This document shows positions 37,490 through 46,906 of a stretch of 64,000 nt of DNA, piece by piece. The stretch's first letter is position 1. Each line of letters opens with the position of its first letter. The translations under genes were made by a program, and so were the position numbers. The notes below the pieces were generated by a model. That model was not told where the DNA came from. It ran no database searches and worked only from the letters and a program-made list of their open reading frames with translations. Source of the stretch: DATESN01 sp035270785 (GTDB lineage Bacteria > Bacillota > Clostridia > Lachnospirales > Lachnospiraceae); contig DATESN010000086.1 in assembly GCA_035270785.1 (NCBI GenBank), forward strand, positions 1-64,000, written 5' to 3'.

Positions 37490-39922
37490 TTGGATAAATA
37501 TGAGTACAAGCTACGTGCTGATGAAATAAAAGCATTAATTGCAAATAAGAAATATGCAGATGCAATGAAAATAGCAGATAGTATTGATTGGAATCGCGTT
37601 AAAAGTGTAATGATGTTGACTATGGTCAGCGATCTTTATAAGATTAATCGCAAATACGATATAAGTAGGGATATCCTTCTTTTGGCATATGATCACCACC
37701 CAAGCGGAAGAACGATTATTTATTCATTGTGTGAGCTATCCATAAAAATGGAAGATTTTGTGCAGGCAGTGGAATATTATAAAGAGTTTGTTAAAATTGC
37801 TCCAAAAGATACGGGAAGATATATTCTTCAGTACAAGTTATATGAGGCACAAGAAGTTAGCCTTGAAGAAATGATATCTGTGCTTGAAGAGTTTAAAAAA
37901 CGAGATTATCGAGAGAAGTGGGCTTACGAATTAGCATATTTATATCATCGCATCGGACTTGGTACCAAGTGTGTGGAAGAATGTGATGAAATTGTTTTAT
38001 GGTTTGGGGAAGGAAAATATGTGACAAAAGCCATGGAGTTAAAGCTTTTACACGAGCCGCTAACACCTTCTCAGCAAGAAAAATATCAAAATCGTAATAA
38101 GAAGAAGATGGTTTCTGGATTAACGTCAACACTGCCTAAGGCAGTTGTAGATGGGCAAGATGCACTGAGTGCATCCACTATGGAATTACCAATCAGAGAA
38201 TTGGATTTTGAAGTTAAGACTTATGAAGCAGATAATAAATATAATACGATAAACATTCAAGAACATTTGGCAGCAAGTATGGCAGATCTAATGGCAATTC
38301 CAGATATGGGAGAACAAGTTACGAATGCTATTATGGCACCTATGTTAGAGAAAACCACTGATATCTCTGAAAGAAATGTGCAACAAGTGCTTCAAGATGA
38401 AGTGGAACGCGTATTTGAAGAAGAGCCAAAACCAGAAATCAGTGAAAAAGTATGTGTAACGCCTCGTGAAATGCCTAAAATGAATACCAGTGGTGAAATT
38501 CAAGAAATTCTATTCGATGATTCCATGGAAGAAATCTCGGAAGAATTAACAAATGAAAAGCTTTCTACACAAGAATCAATAAAAGAAGCAAAACTAATGA
38601 TAGATGATAGTAAGTCTGGGTTTGAAGATGTTCTATCTCAAGAATATGATGGACAAATAAGCCTTGTAGTTCCAGCGTCTGAACAAATTGAAAAACAAAT
38701 TACGGGACAAATGAATATAGAAGAAATTCTCGTTGAGTGGGAAAAAATGAAAAAAGACCTTGAACAGAGGCGTATTGAAGATGTAAAAGCTCGTGTTTTG
38801 CAACAAACGGGGGACATGTTCTCTCATTTTGATGCAGCCACTAAAACCGGTGTTTTAGCTCAATTAGAAGAAGCAGCTTTAGTACAGGCAGAAAAGGAAA
38901 GGGCAATTGTTTTTAAAGAGAGTAAGGAACTGGAAGAGGTAACCTTGGAAGATGTAACCTTGGAAGAAAACAATATTGATGAAGTAAACCTAGATGAAAT
39001 ACCTTTAGAAGATGAGGATGTTCTAAGAGAAGAAGAAATGTTAGATGAACTTCCAGAGATAGAAGAACTAGAAGAGATTTTAGAACAAGATGATTTTCTT
39101 GATGATACATCTGAGGAGGATCCCCTTGATCTTGAGGATGGTGATGAGAATTTAGAAGTACCAATCTGTAATACAAGAGTATTAACGGAAGAAGAAAAAG
39201 AGTTATTTGGAACAATGATTGAAACGGAAAGTTTAAAAACACAAGTAGCAAACGCAATTGATTGTATAAGTTTGGCATCCTATACTGGTAATGTAATTGT
39301 AACGGGTGAAGAAGGTTCTGGAACCTTAACGTTAGCTAAAAACTTAATCAAAGTGGTTCAGCAATCGGATGAAAACTTTTCTGGAAAAGTAGCTAGAATA
39401 ACAGGTGCAGCACTAAGTACAAAGAATATTGACTTAACCCTCAACAAGTTAAAGAATGGTGCCGTAATTGTCGAAAAGGCAAATGGTTTAACGGAAGAAT
39501 CATTAAATGAATTAAATAAATATTTGGAACAGGAAAATCACGGAATTGTAGTTGTTTTAGAAGACACAAAGGGGGAAATAAAAAAACTCTTTAAGAAAAA
39601 TAACAAGATTACATGTAATTTTAATGCATGCATTGATATTGCAGAAATGGATAATGATTGTTTAGTGAATTATGGAAAAGAATATGCACTAACACAAGAG
39701 TATTCTATTGATGATTTGGGAGTCCTGGCATTGTATACAAGAATAGCAGATAAACAATCAGGTGACTATTTTGTGACTTTAGATGATGTGCGTAACATTA
39801 TTGATGAGGCGATTTGGAGCGCAAATCGCAAGAATTTGGAACATTTCGTGCATATTTTATTTGCTAAAAGGTATGATGAAGAGGATATGATTATATTGCG
39901 TGAGAAGGATTTCATTTGTTGA
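37490..39922 (+). CDS. TPR/acidic-linker protein with a degenerate AAA-like C-terminal domain
   Basis: 810 residues from TTG 37490, which is 6 bases behind GAGGTG; a GTG at 37481 is possible but has no SD. Residues 1-200 are TPR-like helices (KKYADAMKIADSIDW, FVQAVEYYKEFVKIAPKD). Residues about 470-560 are extremely acidic with short repeats (EEVTLEDVTLEE). The C-terminal 220 residues look like an AAA module with VIVTGEEGSGTLTLAKNLI at the P-loop position, where the key Lys is replaced by Thr, and GAVIVEKANGL as Walker B-like. ATP hydrolysis is therefore doubtful. No named function; a cytoplasmic scaffold is possible. Confidence 0.7.
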   Translation: MDKYEYKLRADEIKALIANKKYADAMKIADSIDWNRVKSVMMLTMVSDLYKINRKYDISRDILLLAYDHHPSGRTIIYSLCELSIKMEDFVQAVEYYKEFVKIAPKDTGRYILQYKLYEAQEVSLEEMISVLEEFKKRDYREKWAYELAYLYHRIGLGTKCVEECDEIVLWFGEGKYVTKAMELKLLHEPLTPSQQEKYQNRNKKKMVSGLTSTLPKAVVDGQDALSASTMELPIRELDFEVKTYEADNKYNTINIQEHLAASMADLMAIPDMGEQVTNAIMAPMLEKTTDISERNVQQVLQDEVERVFEEEPKPEISEKVCVTPREMPKMNTSGEIQEILFDDSMEEISEELTNEKLSTQESIKEAKLMIDDSKSGFEDVLSQEYDGQISLVVPASEQIEKQITGQMNIEEILVEWEKMKKDLEQRRIEDVKARVLQQTGDMFSHFDAATKTGVLAQLEEAALVQAEKERAIVFKESKELEEVTLEDVTLEENNIDEVNLDEIPLEDEDVLREEEMLDELPEIEELEEILEQDDFLDDTSEEDPLDLEDGDENLEVPICNTRVLTEEEKELFGTMIETESLKTQVANAIDCISLASYTGNVIVTGEEGSGTLTLAKNLIKVVQQSDENFSGKVARITGAALSTKNIDLTLNKLKNGAVIVEKANGLTEESLNELNKYLEQENHGIVVVLEDTKGEIKKLFKKNNKITCNFNACIDIAEMDNDCLVNYGKEYALTQEYSIDDLGVLALYTRIADKQSGDYFVTLDDVRNIIDEAIWSANRKNLEHFVHILFAKRYDEEDMIILREKDFIC
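38939..38967 (+). repeat. 15-base tandem duplication in the acidic region
   Basis: GTAACCTTGGAAGA occurs at 38939-38952 and again at 38954-38967, encoding repeated VTLED/VTLEE. It shows how the acidic tract may grow by in-frame duplication. Confidence 0.7.
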
Positions 39923-39946
39923 ACTATATATTGAGAGGGGCATCAT

Positions 39947-41869
39947 ATGGCAGAAAAGACCAAAGTTAGTAATAATGAGGTGTTTATTTCTGAGACGGAC
40001 CAATATTTGTTTGGTCAGGGAACACACTATGACATTTATAGAAAGTTAGGTGCACACATATGTATTCAAAATGGTAAATCAGGGGTATATTTTTCTGTTT
40101 GGGCACCAAATGCAGTAAAGATAAATGTAATCGGATCCTTTAATGAATGGGATGAACAAGTAAATAATATGATCCGATTAGGTGACGGTGGGATTTTTGA
40201 ATGTTTTGTTCCAGGAGTAAAAGAAGGTGATTTATATAAGTTTTTACTCACCATTCCAGACGGAAGGAAGCTATATAAAGCAGATCCCTTTGCCAATCAA
40301 GCGCAGATGCGTCCGGAAACAGCATCTGTTGTAGCAGATTTAAACAGATATAAATGGACAGATAGCCAATGGATGGAAGAACGCGCTGAAAAAGAAATGA
40401 ATAAGGAGCCTATGTCTATTTATGAATGCCATATTGGTTCGTGGATGAGACATCCAGATGATAATAAAAATCAAGGGTTTTATAACTATCGCGAGTTTGC
40501 TACAAAGTTAGTTGAATATTTAAAAGAAATGAAATATACCCACGTAGAATTAATGGGGATTGCAGAATACCCCTATGATGGATCATGGGGATACCAAGTG
40601 ACAGGCTATTTTGCGCCCACAAGTCGATATGGGAATCCAATGGATTTTATGTATTTAATAAATACACTACATAAAAATAAGATAGGAGTTATCTTAGATT
40701 GGGTACCAGCGCACTTTCCAAGAGATGCCCATGGGCTTTCTGAATTTGATGGAACGTGCTTATTTGAACATCCAGATAAAAGACTGGGAGAACACCCCGA
40801 TTGGGGAACTAAGATCTTTGATTACAGTAAAAATGAAATAAGAAACTTTTTAATTGCAAATGCACTTTTTTGGATACGTGAATTTCATATAGATGGCCTT
40901 CGCGTGGATGCAGTTGCATCTATGTTGTATCTTGATTATGGAAAAGAAGACGGACAATGGGTTGCTAATAAATATGGTGGACATGAGAATTTAGATGCCA
41001 TTGAGTTTTTTAAGCACCTCAATTCTATTCTAGCTAAAAATTATCCAGATGTTATTACGATTGCAGAAGAATCGACAGCTTGGCCAATGGTAACAAAAAA
41101 GGTAGAAGAAGGCGGGTTAGGGTTTACTTTTAAATGGAATATGGGATGGATGCATGATTTTTGTGAGTATATGAAGTTGGACCCTATTTATCGTAAAGAC
41201 AACCATCATAAACTTACATTTGCTATGAGTTATAATAGTAGTGAAAACTATATTATGCCCCTCTCACATGATGAAGTAGTTCATTTAAAATGTTCCATGG
41301 TAAATAAAATGCCAGGGTATATAGAAGAAAAATATGCAAACCTGCGTTTAGGATATGCATATATGTTTTGCCACTCTGGTAAAAAACATCTCTTTATGGG
41401 TCAAGATTTTGGACAGGAACGAGAATGGGATGAATCCAGAGAACTTGATTGGTGTCTCCTTATGGAGCCTTTGAACAAAGGTATGAAAGAATATGTGAGA
41501 ACGCTACTTGAAATGTACCGTAAGTATCCGTGCCTTTATGAAATCGATAATGATTGGGCTGGGTTTGAATGGATCAATGCAAACGATAGGGAGCGAAGTA
41601 TTTATAGCTTTCTCCGTAAGGGTGATTCAGTGAACACTCGAATTTTAGTGGTACTTAATATGACACCAGTGGCTAGAGACAGTTATCGAGTAGGTGTGCC
41701 AGTAAAGAAGAAGGTAAAATTACTCCTCAATAGTGATGATATAAGATTTGGTGGGCGGGGAAGTAAAATTCCCAGTGAGATTTTACCAGAAAAAAAACCC
41801 TTTGATGATAGAGAGTTCTCAATCAAATTTGATTTACCTTCTTATGGGGCAGCTGTATTTCTTTTATAA
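39947..41869 (+). CDS. glgB: 1,4-alpha-glucan branching enzyme
   Basis: 640 residues, GH13. Makes alpha-1,6 branches in glycogen. N-terminal CBM48 (YFSVWAPNAVKINVIGSFNEWD), then the catalytic barrel with region I DWVPAHF, region II GLRVDAVASML (nucleophile Asp), region III IAEESTAW (acid/base Glu) and region IV PLSHDEVVH. Length matches bacterial GlgB. RBS GAGAGGGG precedes the ATG. No other glg genes are in the window. It follows the TPR protein gene by 24 bases. Confidence 0.95.
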   Translation: MAEKTKVSNNEVFISETDQYLFGQGTHYDIYRKLGAHICIQNGKSGVYFSVWAPNAVKINVIGSFNEWDEQVNNMIRLGDGGIFECFVPGVKEGDLYKFLLTIPDGRKLYKADPFANQAQMRPETASVVADLNRYKWTDSQWMEERAEKEMNKEPMSIYECHIGSWMRHPDDNKNQGFYNYREFATKLVEYLKEMKYTHVELMGIAEYPYDGSWGYQVTGYFAPTSRYGNPMDFMYLINTLHKNKIGVILDWVPAHFPRDAHGLSEFDGTCLFEHPDKRLGEHPDWGTKIFDYSKNEIRNFLIANALFWIREFHIDGLRVDAVASMLYLDYGKEDGQWVANKYGGHENLDAIEFFKHLNSILAKNYPDVITIAEESTAWPMVTKKVEEGGLGFTFKWNMGWMHDFCEYMKLDPIYRKDNHHKLTFAMSYNSSENYIMPLSHDEVVHLKCSMVNKMPGYIEEKYANLRLGYAYMFCHSGKKHLFMGQDFGQEREWDESRELDWCLLMEPLNKGMKEYVRTLLEMYRKYPCLYEIDNDWAGFEWINANDRERSIYSFLRKGDSVNTRILVVLNMTPVARDSYRVGVPVKKKVKLLLNSDDIRFGGRGSKIPSEILPEKKPFDDREFSIKFDLPSYGAAVFLL

Positions 41870-41884
41870 TTTGAACGTTGTTGT

Positions 41885-41911
41885 TAAGAAGTGGACTGTA
41901 AATGCCGAAAT
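41885..41911 (+). promoter_or_regulatory. Sigma-28 (SigD/FliA)-type promoter upstream of the flagellar block
   Basis: TAAG (41885-41888), exactly 15 bases, GCCGAAAT (41904-41911), compared with the consensus TAAA-N15-GCCGATAA. It lies 91 bases before the large flagellar-associated gene. Confidence 0.6.
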
Positions 41912-41915
41912 AATA

Positions 41916-41952
41916 GGTGAGTGCTAGTAGTAGCATTCACCTTAACTTTTTA
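41916..41952 (+). terminator. Hairpin after glgB, overlapping the predicted flagellar 5' UTR
   Basis: GGTGAGTGCTA (41916-41926), GTAG, TAGCATTCACC (41931-41941), then a T-rich stretch. It can terminate glgB, but it also lies at the start of the transcript predicted from the sigma-28 promoter. Confidence 0.65.
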
Positions 41953-42002
41953 CCAGGATGAAATTATATAATAAGTCCTCATGATTTACGTGGAGAATAT
42001 GT

Positions 42003-45000
42003 ATGAAAATAAATTTTGAGACCTTAAACGCAAATCAAAATATAGATAAAGGAATCAATTCACAAAACACCAACACAATGTATAAAGCAGAAAAAGTTGG
42101 TGGAATTGCCTTAGATATTTCTGGAACCCTTTTGGATAACGTAGCTTATAAAGGCCAAGGAAAGACTGCGGAGGAAGTTATGCATGACGCAAGTCAAACG
42201 GATGTTACTGTTCAACAAAACTATATGACGATAATGTCTAATTCTATGTCCCAGGAAGATTTTGCAAAATTACAGGAAAAGGGATTTAATCCAGGTGAGA
42301 TTGACGTAGCAACAATTGTCACTGTAGTAGACGAAATAAAAGCAACGTTGGCTGAAGCTGGCGTAGAAATTACAGGATATAATGATGATTTAGATATAGA
42401 AAAGCTAGCAAAAATTACAGGAAGTCTCATTCGCGCAAAAAATATAGCGGATAAGCTCGCAGAAAATGATGTACCTGTCACAAAGGAAAATGTTTTACAA
42501 GCAAAAGATGCAATAGATAAAGCAGAACAAATAGTATCCTTAACGGAAGGGGCTACAAAATATTTGGTTCAAAATCAGAAAGAACCTACCATCAATAATA
42601 TGTATTTGGCGCAGTTTAGTTCCATTACAGATGGAAACAGACAAGGCAAAGGATATTATTCTGATGAACTTCCAGGATACTATTCTAAAAAAGCAGATGA
42701 TTTCCAATGGGATAAGATTACAAGTCAGATGGAAAACGTCATAAAGGAAGCAGGGTATGAAGTAAAGGATAGCACAATGGCTGATGCAAAATGGCTTGTT
42801 GAAAAAGGTATCCCACTTACAGAAAAGACTTTTTCCGCTTTGGAACAAATAAAGAGTATCAATCTTCCCCAAGATATGGATCAAATTATTAATTCCGTTG
42901 CGTTTTCCTTGGCAGATGGAAAACAAGCAAAAGACGCCCTTTTGTCAGAGAAAGAAAGTACATTAAGCCAATCCATTCAATTGAAAAATATTGTAAACGA
43001 GATTTCTGATCAGGCACTTGCAAAGGTGGTTGAAGAAGGTAAACTGTTAAATATTAGAAATCTTTGTAATGCTCAAAGAGGATGGAAAAAGACCACAAGT
43101 AAAGAAGTTGTAGATAGCCAAAAAGGATTATCATTGATATCAGCTAAACGTCAGTTAGAGGAAGTACGGCTGCAAATGACGGTACAGGCAAATGCAAAAC
43201 TGTTACGTAGTGGTTATTCTATTGAAACAGCGGAATTAGGAAAATTAGTAGAAGATTTAAAAGAAGTAGAGCAACAGCAAAAGGAAATCCTTTTTTCGGG
43301 TGATGTGGCAAATCATGTAGGAGATAATGAATTACTATATCGGGATACATTGACAAAAGTGTCAGATATTCCATTTATGCCAGTAGCAGTAATTGGGAAA
43401 GTTTTATTAGGGAATCATTCATTCACACTAAAGGATGTCCATATACAAGGAACTGCTCTAAAGAATACTTATGAATTTGCACATCAATCCTATGAGTCGC
43501 TTATGACGGCCCCTCGAGGGGATTTAGGAGACTCTATTAAAAAGGCGTTCCGTAATGTAGATGTTATTTTAGAAGATATGAATATGGAAGTATCTGAAAC
43601 GAATCGTAGAGCTGTACGAATTCTAGGGTACAATAGCATGTATGTGAATATGGATAATATGGAAGCTGTAAAAGATGCTGATTTGGCTTTATCTAGAGTA
43701 ATGGAAAAGATGACACCAGCGACTACGCTTAAACTGATTCGTGAAGGAATCAATCCATTGGAATTTGATGTAAAAGAGCTAGATGAATACTTAACAAAAC
43801 TTCATAAAGATAGTATTACTGAAACTGAGAAATATAGTAAATATCTTTATAAATTAGAGAAGAGTGGAGAAATATCGAAAACAGAAAAACAAGCCTATAT
43901 AGGAATATATCGTTTATTCCATCAGATAGAAAAATCAGATGGCGCAGTGATTGGAAGCTTAGTGAATCAAGGGGCAGATTTATCCTTTAAAAATCTTTTG
44001 TCTCAAGTTCGTAATCATAGTAAAAAAGGAATGGACTATTTCATTGATGATGAGTTTGGTTTAAGGAAAGAAGTGAATGGAAATGAAATGTCTATTTCAC
44101 AGCAAATTGATACCGGATTTGAAAGCAAAACAAGAAGTAATGATCACAATAAGGAAAAATACTATAGTAGGATCATATCTGAAATATATGATAACTTAGA
44201 TCCAGAAAAGCTCGCGCATATTAATTTAACGGGAAGTATGAACGCTTGGGAAATTGCCACTGCCTTAAAAAATGAAATACCAGATCCTAAGTTAGAACAA
44301 GATTATATAAAAGAGCAGTTTCATGAAATTCGTAGAGTGAATGAAATAGATGAATCCGTCATTCAAGCCCTTATAGAGTGTGATCAACCTATTACGCCAG
44401 ATAATTTAATGGCAGCTAATTACTTAATGCAATACAGAGGGTCAACATTCCGACAACTATTCGAATATGCTTCAAAGAATGACAAGAATGTCAATAATAA
44501 TGATATAATGAGTAAAATGGAATCAGATACGAGTAAGTTAGAACAAGGGATGATGAAGTTACAAAGAAATATGACCGATCAGGAATCAGCGATTAGTGCC
44601 TATGAAAATCTGAAAAAGATATCGAATGAAATACTTGAAGGTGCAACAGACGCTAATACAAGCTATGTAGATATTCGATCCATTAATATGTTTTGTAAAC
44701 AAATTTCTATGGCAAATCGTTTTGCAAAAAAAGAGAACTACGAAGTACCAGTACAAATTAATGATGAAATCACATCTATTAATTTACGAATTATTCATAA
44801 CAACAAAGAAGCAGGAAAAGTGACAGCAACACTTAGGACAGAAGATTGGGGTCGTATCAGTGCGGAGTTTGTAGTAACGAGTGAAGGTGTTTCGGGTTAT
44901 GTTGCCTGTAGTAGCAAAGACGGAGTGGAGGAACTAAAAAAGGTAGAAAAGAGTTTAAAAGAGGACTTATCTACAGAGATACGAGAAGTAAAAGAACTTT

Positions 45001-45224
45001 ATTTCGTGCATAGTCAAGATTTAGATTTTCATCATATTAGGAAAAATATGATGAAGACAAATCCAGAATCAAATATAGTAACAAATTCAGAATCAAATAA
45101 AGAATCAAATATTGAAACAAATAAAGAAAAAGAGATAGCAACAGAAAGGGTTTCAACAATAGATCTTTATGAGGTGGCAAAGGCATTTATTGTCTCTTTA
45201 CATAATTTTCAAGGGAACCGATAA
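42003..45224 (+). CDS. Large flagellar-locus protein with a FliK-like C-terminal region (DUF6240-like)
   Basis: 1073 residues, mostly charged helices, no signal peptide or membrane segment. I believe it matches the Lachnospiraceae DUF6240 group, but from memory only. Residues about 918-1000 (EITSINLRIIHNN, then GKVTATLRTEDWGRISAEF, then a VEELKKVEKSLKEDL helix) resemble the FliK hook-length-control C-terminal domain. The last 60 residues are low-complexity Asn/Glu/Ser repeats (NSESNKESNIETNKEKE). A sigma-28-type promoter precedes it and flagellin follows within 50 bases. Likely a flagellar or motility protein; exact role unknown. Confidence 0.65.
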   Translation: MKINFETLNANQNIDKGINSQNTNTMYKAEKVGGIALDISGTLLDNVAYKGQGKTAEEVMHDASQTDVTVQQNYMTIMSNSMSQEDFAKLQEKGFNPGEIDVATIVTVVDEIKATLAEAGVEITGYNDDLDIEKLAKITGSLIRAKNIADKLAENDVPVTKENVLQAKDAIDKAEQIVSLTEGATKYLVQNQKEPTINNMYLAQFSSITDGNRQGKGYYSDELPGYYSKKADDFQWDKITSQMENVIKEAGYEVKDSTMADAKWLVEKGIPLTEKTFSALEQIKSINLPQDMDQIINSVAFSLADGKQAKDALLSEKESTLSQSIQLKNIVNEISDQALAKVVEEGKLLNIRNLCNAQRGWKKTTSKEVVDSQKGLSLISAKRQLEEVRLQMTVQANAKLLRSGYSIETAELGKLVEDLKEVEQQQKEILFSGDVANHVGDNELLYRDTLTKVSDIPFMPVAVIGKVLLGNHSFTLKDVHIQGTALKNTYEFAHQSYESLMTAPRGDLGDSIKKAFRNVDVILEDMNMEVSETNRRAVRILGYNSMYVNMDNMEAVKDADLALSRVMEKMTPATTLKLIREGINPLEFDVKELDEYLTKLHKDSITETEKYSKYLYKLEKSGEISKTEKQAYIGIYRLFHQIEKSDGAVIGSLVNQGADLSFKNLLSQVRNHSKKGMDYFIDDEFGLRKEVNGNEMSISQQIDTGFESKTRSNDHNKEKYYSRIISEIYDNLDPEKLAHINLTGSMNAWEIATALKNEIPDPKLEQDYIKEQFHEIRRVNEIDESVIQALIECDQPITPDNLMAANYLMQYRGSTFRQLFEYASKNDKNVNNNDIMSKMESDTSKLEQGMMKLQRNMTDQESAISAYENLKKISNEILEGATDANTSYVDIRSINMFCKQISMANRFAKKENYEVPVQINDEITSINLRIIHNNKEAGKVTATLRTEDWGRISAEFVVTSEGVSGYVACSSKDGVEELKKVEKSLKEDLSTEIREVKELYFVHSQDLDFHHIRKNMMKTNPESNIVTNSESNKESNIETNKEKEIATERVSTIDLYEVAKAFIVSLHNFQGNR
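45197..45224 (+). promoter_or_regulatory. Sigma-28-type promoter of flagellin, overlapping the upstream stop codon
   Basis: ACCGATAA (45217-45224) matches the sigma-28 -10 at seven of eight positions and contains the TAA of the preceding gene. The TTTA at 45197-45200 (16-base spacing) is the best -35. Transcription would begin about 40 bases before the flagellin ATG. Confidence 0.6.
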
Positions 45225-45271
45225 CCATTATAGAATAGAAGTTAGCTCACCCAAACAAGGAAGGTGTACAC

Positions 45272-46414
45272 ATGAAGATTAATTATAATGTATCAGCTCT
45301 AATAGCACAAAACTCATTAGCCAATAGCGATAATGCATTAAGCAAATCCATAGAAAGATTATCATCAGGACTTAAAATAAATAGCGCTAAAGATGATGCA
45401 GCAGGACTTGCTATTTCTAAAAAGATGAATGCACAAATACGAGGTCTCTCCACAGCAACAAAAAATGCAGGAGACGGTATTTCCGTAATAGAAACAGCGG
45501 AAGGTGCCTTAGCTGAGATTCAGGATATGCTTCAAAGAATGAATGAACTGACTATAAAAGCCTCCAATGGTACATGCACAACAGTAGATAGAATCGCAAT
45601 CGATGATGAAGTAACACAATTAAAAGAAGAAATTACAAGAATATCAAAAGATACGGAATTTAATGGTCAGAATTTATTAGCAGGAACCTTTGATTTAAAA
45701 GGATATTCAGGTGTTCCTGGAATTAATGTGTCTTCCTATTCGGATGCAGTCCCTACTGGGCAATACACGCTAAATTTGTCAGGCGTCTTTCCAGACAGTG
45801 TCAGCATTAGTTTAAATGCTGTTCTTCCAGGTTCAGCGGAAGAGGAGTTTGCAAATAATGCTACTATTACTTTAGAGGGTTCTACCATTAAAATTGCAGA
45901 TCAGGCAGGAAAAGAAGTTCTTATTAAATTAGATCAAAGTAAAATAACCCAAGTGGATGGGGTGACAATGATAGATGATGGAAGTGGTAGTTTAAATGCT
46001 AGTTTAGATATAACAGGGATAGGTTCCATGAACTTACAAATTGGAGCAAATGAAGGGCAATCTTTAGGAATGAGAATTCCAGAGATTTCTCTATCAAAAC
46101 TAGGAATAGATGAGAAGGATTGTAAAACGAGAGAAAATGCATTAAAAGCATTAGATGCTATGCCAGATGCAATCTCATATATTTCGTCTGTCCGCTCTAG
46201 ATTAGGATCTTATCAGAATAGATTAGAACATTCGATTTCTAGCTTGGATACTACTAGTGAAAATATGACCGCAGCATATTCTAGAATTGTAGATGTAGAT
46301 ATGGCAACTGAAATGACGGAATATACTAAAAATCAAGTTCTTGTTCAAGCAGGCACTTCCATGTTGGCTCAAGCAAATCAGAGGCCAGAACAAGTACTTC
46401 AATTACTACAATAA
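45272..46414 (+). CDS. hag: Flagellin
   Basis: 380 residues. Conserved N-terminal D0/D1 (MKINYNVSALIAQNSLAN, IERLSSGLKINSAKDDAAG, AEGALAEIQDMLQRMNEL) and C-terminal D0 (VLVQAGTSMLAQANQRPEQ, ending LQLLQ). The variable surface domain is about residues 145-290. It is exported by the flagellar type III system and polymerises into the filament. RBS AAGGTG precedes the ATG. FliS, its chaperone, follows 15 bases later. A sigma-28-like promoter lies immediately upstream. Confidence 0.96.
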   Translation: MKINYNVSALIAQNSLANSDNALSKSIERLSSGLKINSAKDDAAGLAISKKMNAQIRGLSTATKNAGDGISVIETAEGALAEIQDMLQRMNELTIKASNGTCTTVDRIAIDDEVTQLKEEITRISKDTEFNGQNLLAGTFDLKGYSGVPGINVSSYSDAVPTGQYTLNLSGVFPDSVSISLNAVLPGSAEEEFANNATITLEGSTIKIADQAGKEVLIKLDQSKITQVDGVTMIDDGSGSLNASLDITGIGSMNLQIGANEGQSLGMRIPEISLSKLGIDEKDCKTRENALKALDAMPDAISYISSVRSRLGSYQNRLEHSISSLDTTSENMTAAYSRIVDVDMATEMTEYTKNQVLVQAGTSMLAQANQRPEQVLQLLQ

Positions 46415-46429
46415 AATGAGGTAATTAAA

Positions 46430-46906
46430 ATGGTGGATCAATTAAAACAACAATATACCCTTAAGATAACAGGGGCAAATCGCAGCCAACTTGTTGTGAT
46501 ACTATATGAAATATTTTTTATTTATGTGGAAGATGCAAAAACATCCCATGAGAAAAAAGACCGGACAGGGTTTCGACTAAATATTCAAAGAGCAAGAGGC
46601 TGTGTAAACCAATTAATGTCTACACTCGATTTCCAATATAGTATTTCTTCTGGACTAATGCAGTTATACCTCTATGTAAACAGGGAATTAGCGAAAGCAG
46701 AAACTAGCAATAATCCAGATCCTTTTGATGGAATAAAAATTGTTATGAAAGGGCTCCATGAATCTTTTGAAATAATTAGTGATCAAGATACATCAGGACC
46801 ATTAATGGAAAATACACAAACAGTCTATGCAGGACTTACCTATAGTAAAAATAATTTAAATGAAAGTTTATCCAATCAAAGAAGTAACCGCGGTTTCCTG
46901 GCATAA
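46430..46906 (+). CDS. fliS: Flagellar export chaperone FliS
   Basis: 158-residue helical protein. It binds the flagellin C-terminus in the cytoplasm and prevents premature assembly. Recognised by VVILYEIFFIYVEDAK, FRLNIQRARGCVNQLMSTLDFQYS and LYLYVNRELAKAETSNNP. About 30 residues longer than many FliS proteins owing to a C-terminal tail that overlaps the convergent gene by 39 bases. RBS GAGG lies before the ATG. Confidence 0.9.
   Translation: MVDQLKQQYTLKITGANRSQLVVILYEIFFIYVEDAKTSHEKKDRTGFRLNIQRARGCVNQLMSTLDFQYSISSGLMQLYLYVNRELAKAETSNNPDPFDGIKIVMKGLHESFEIISDQDTSGPLMENTQTVYAGLTYSKNNLNESLSNQRSNRGFLA

Noticed and set aside
38913..39278. 121-residue minus-strand open frame rich in Leu and Pro
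   Set aside because: It is the antisense of the acidic Glu/Asp repeat region of the plus-strand gene; no SD and low complexity.
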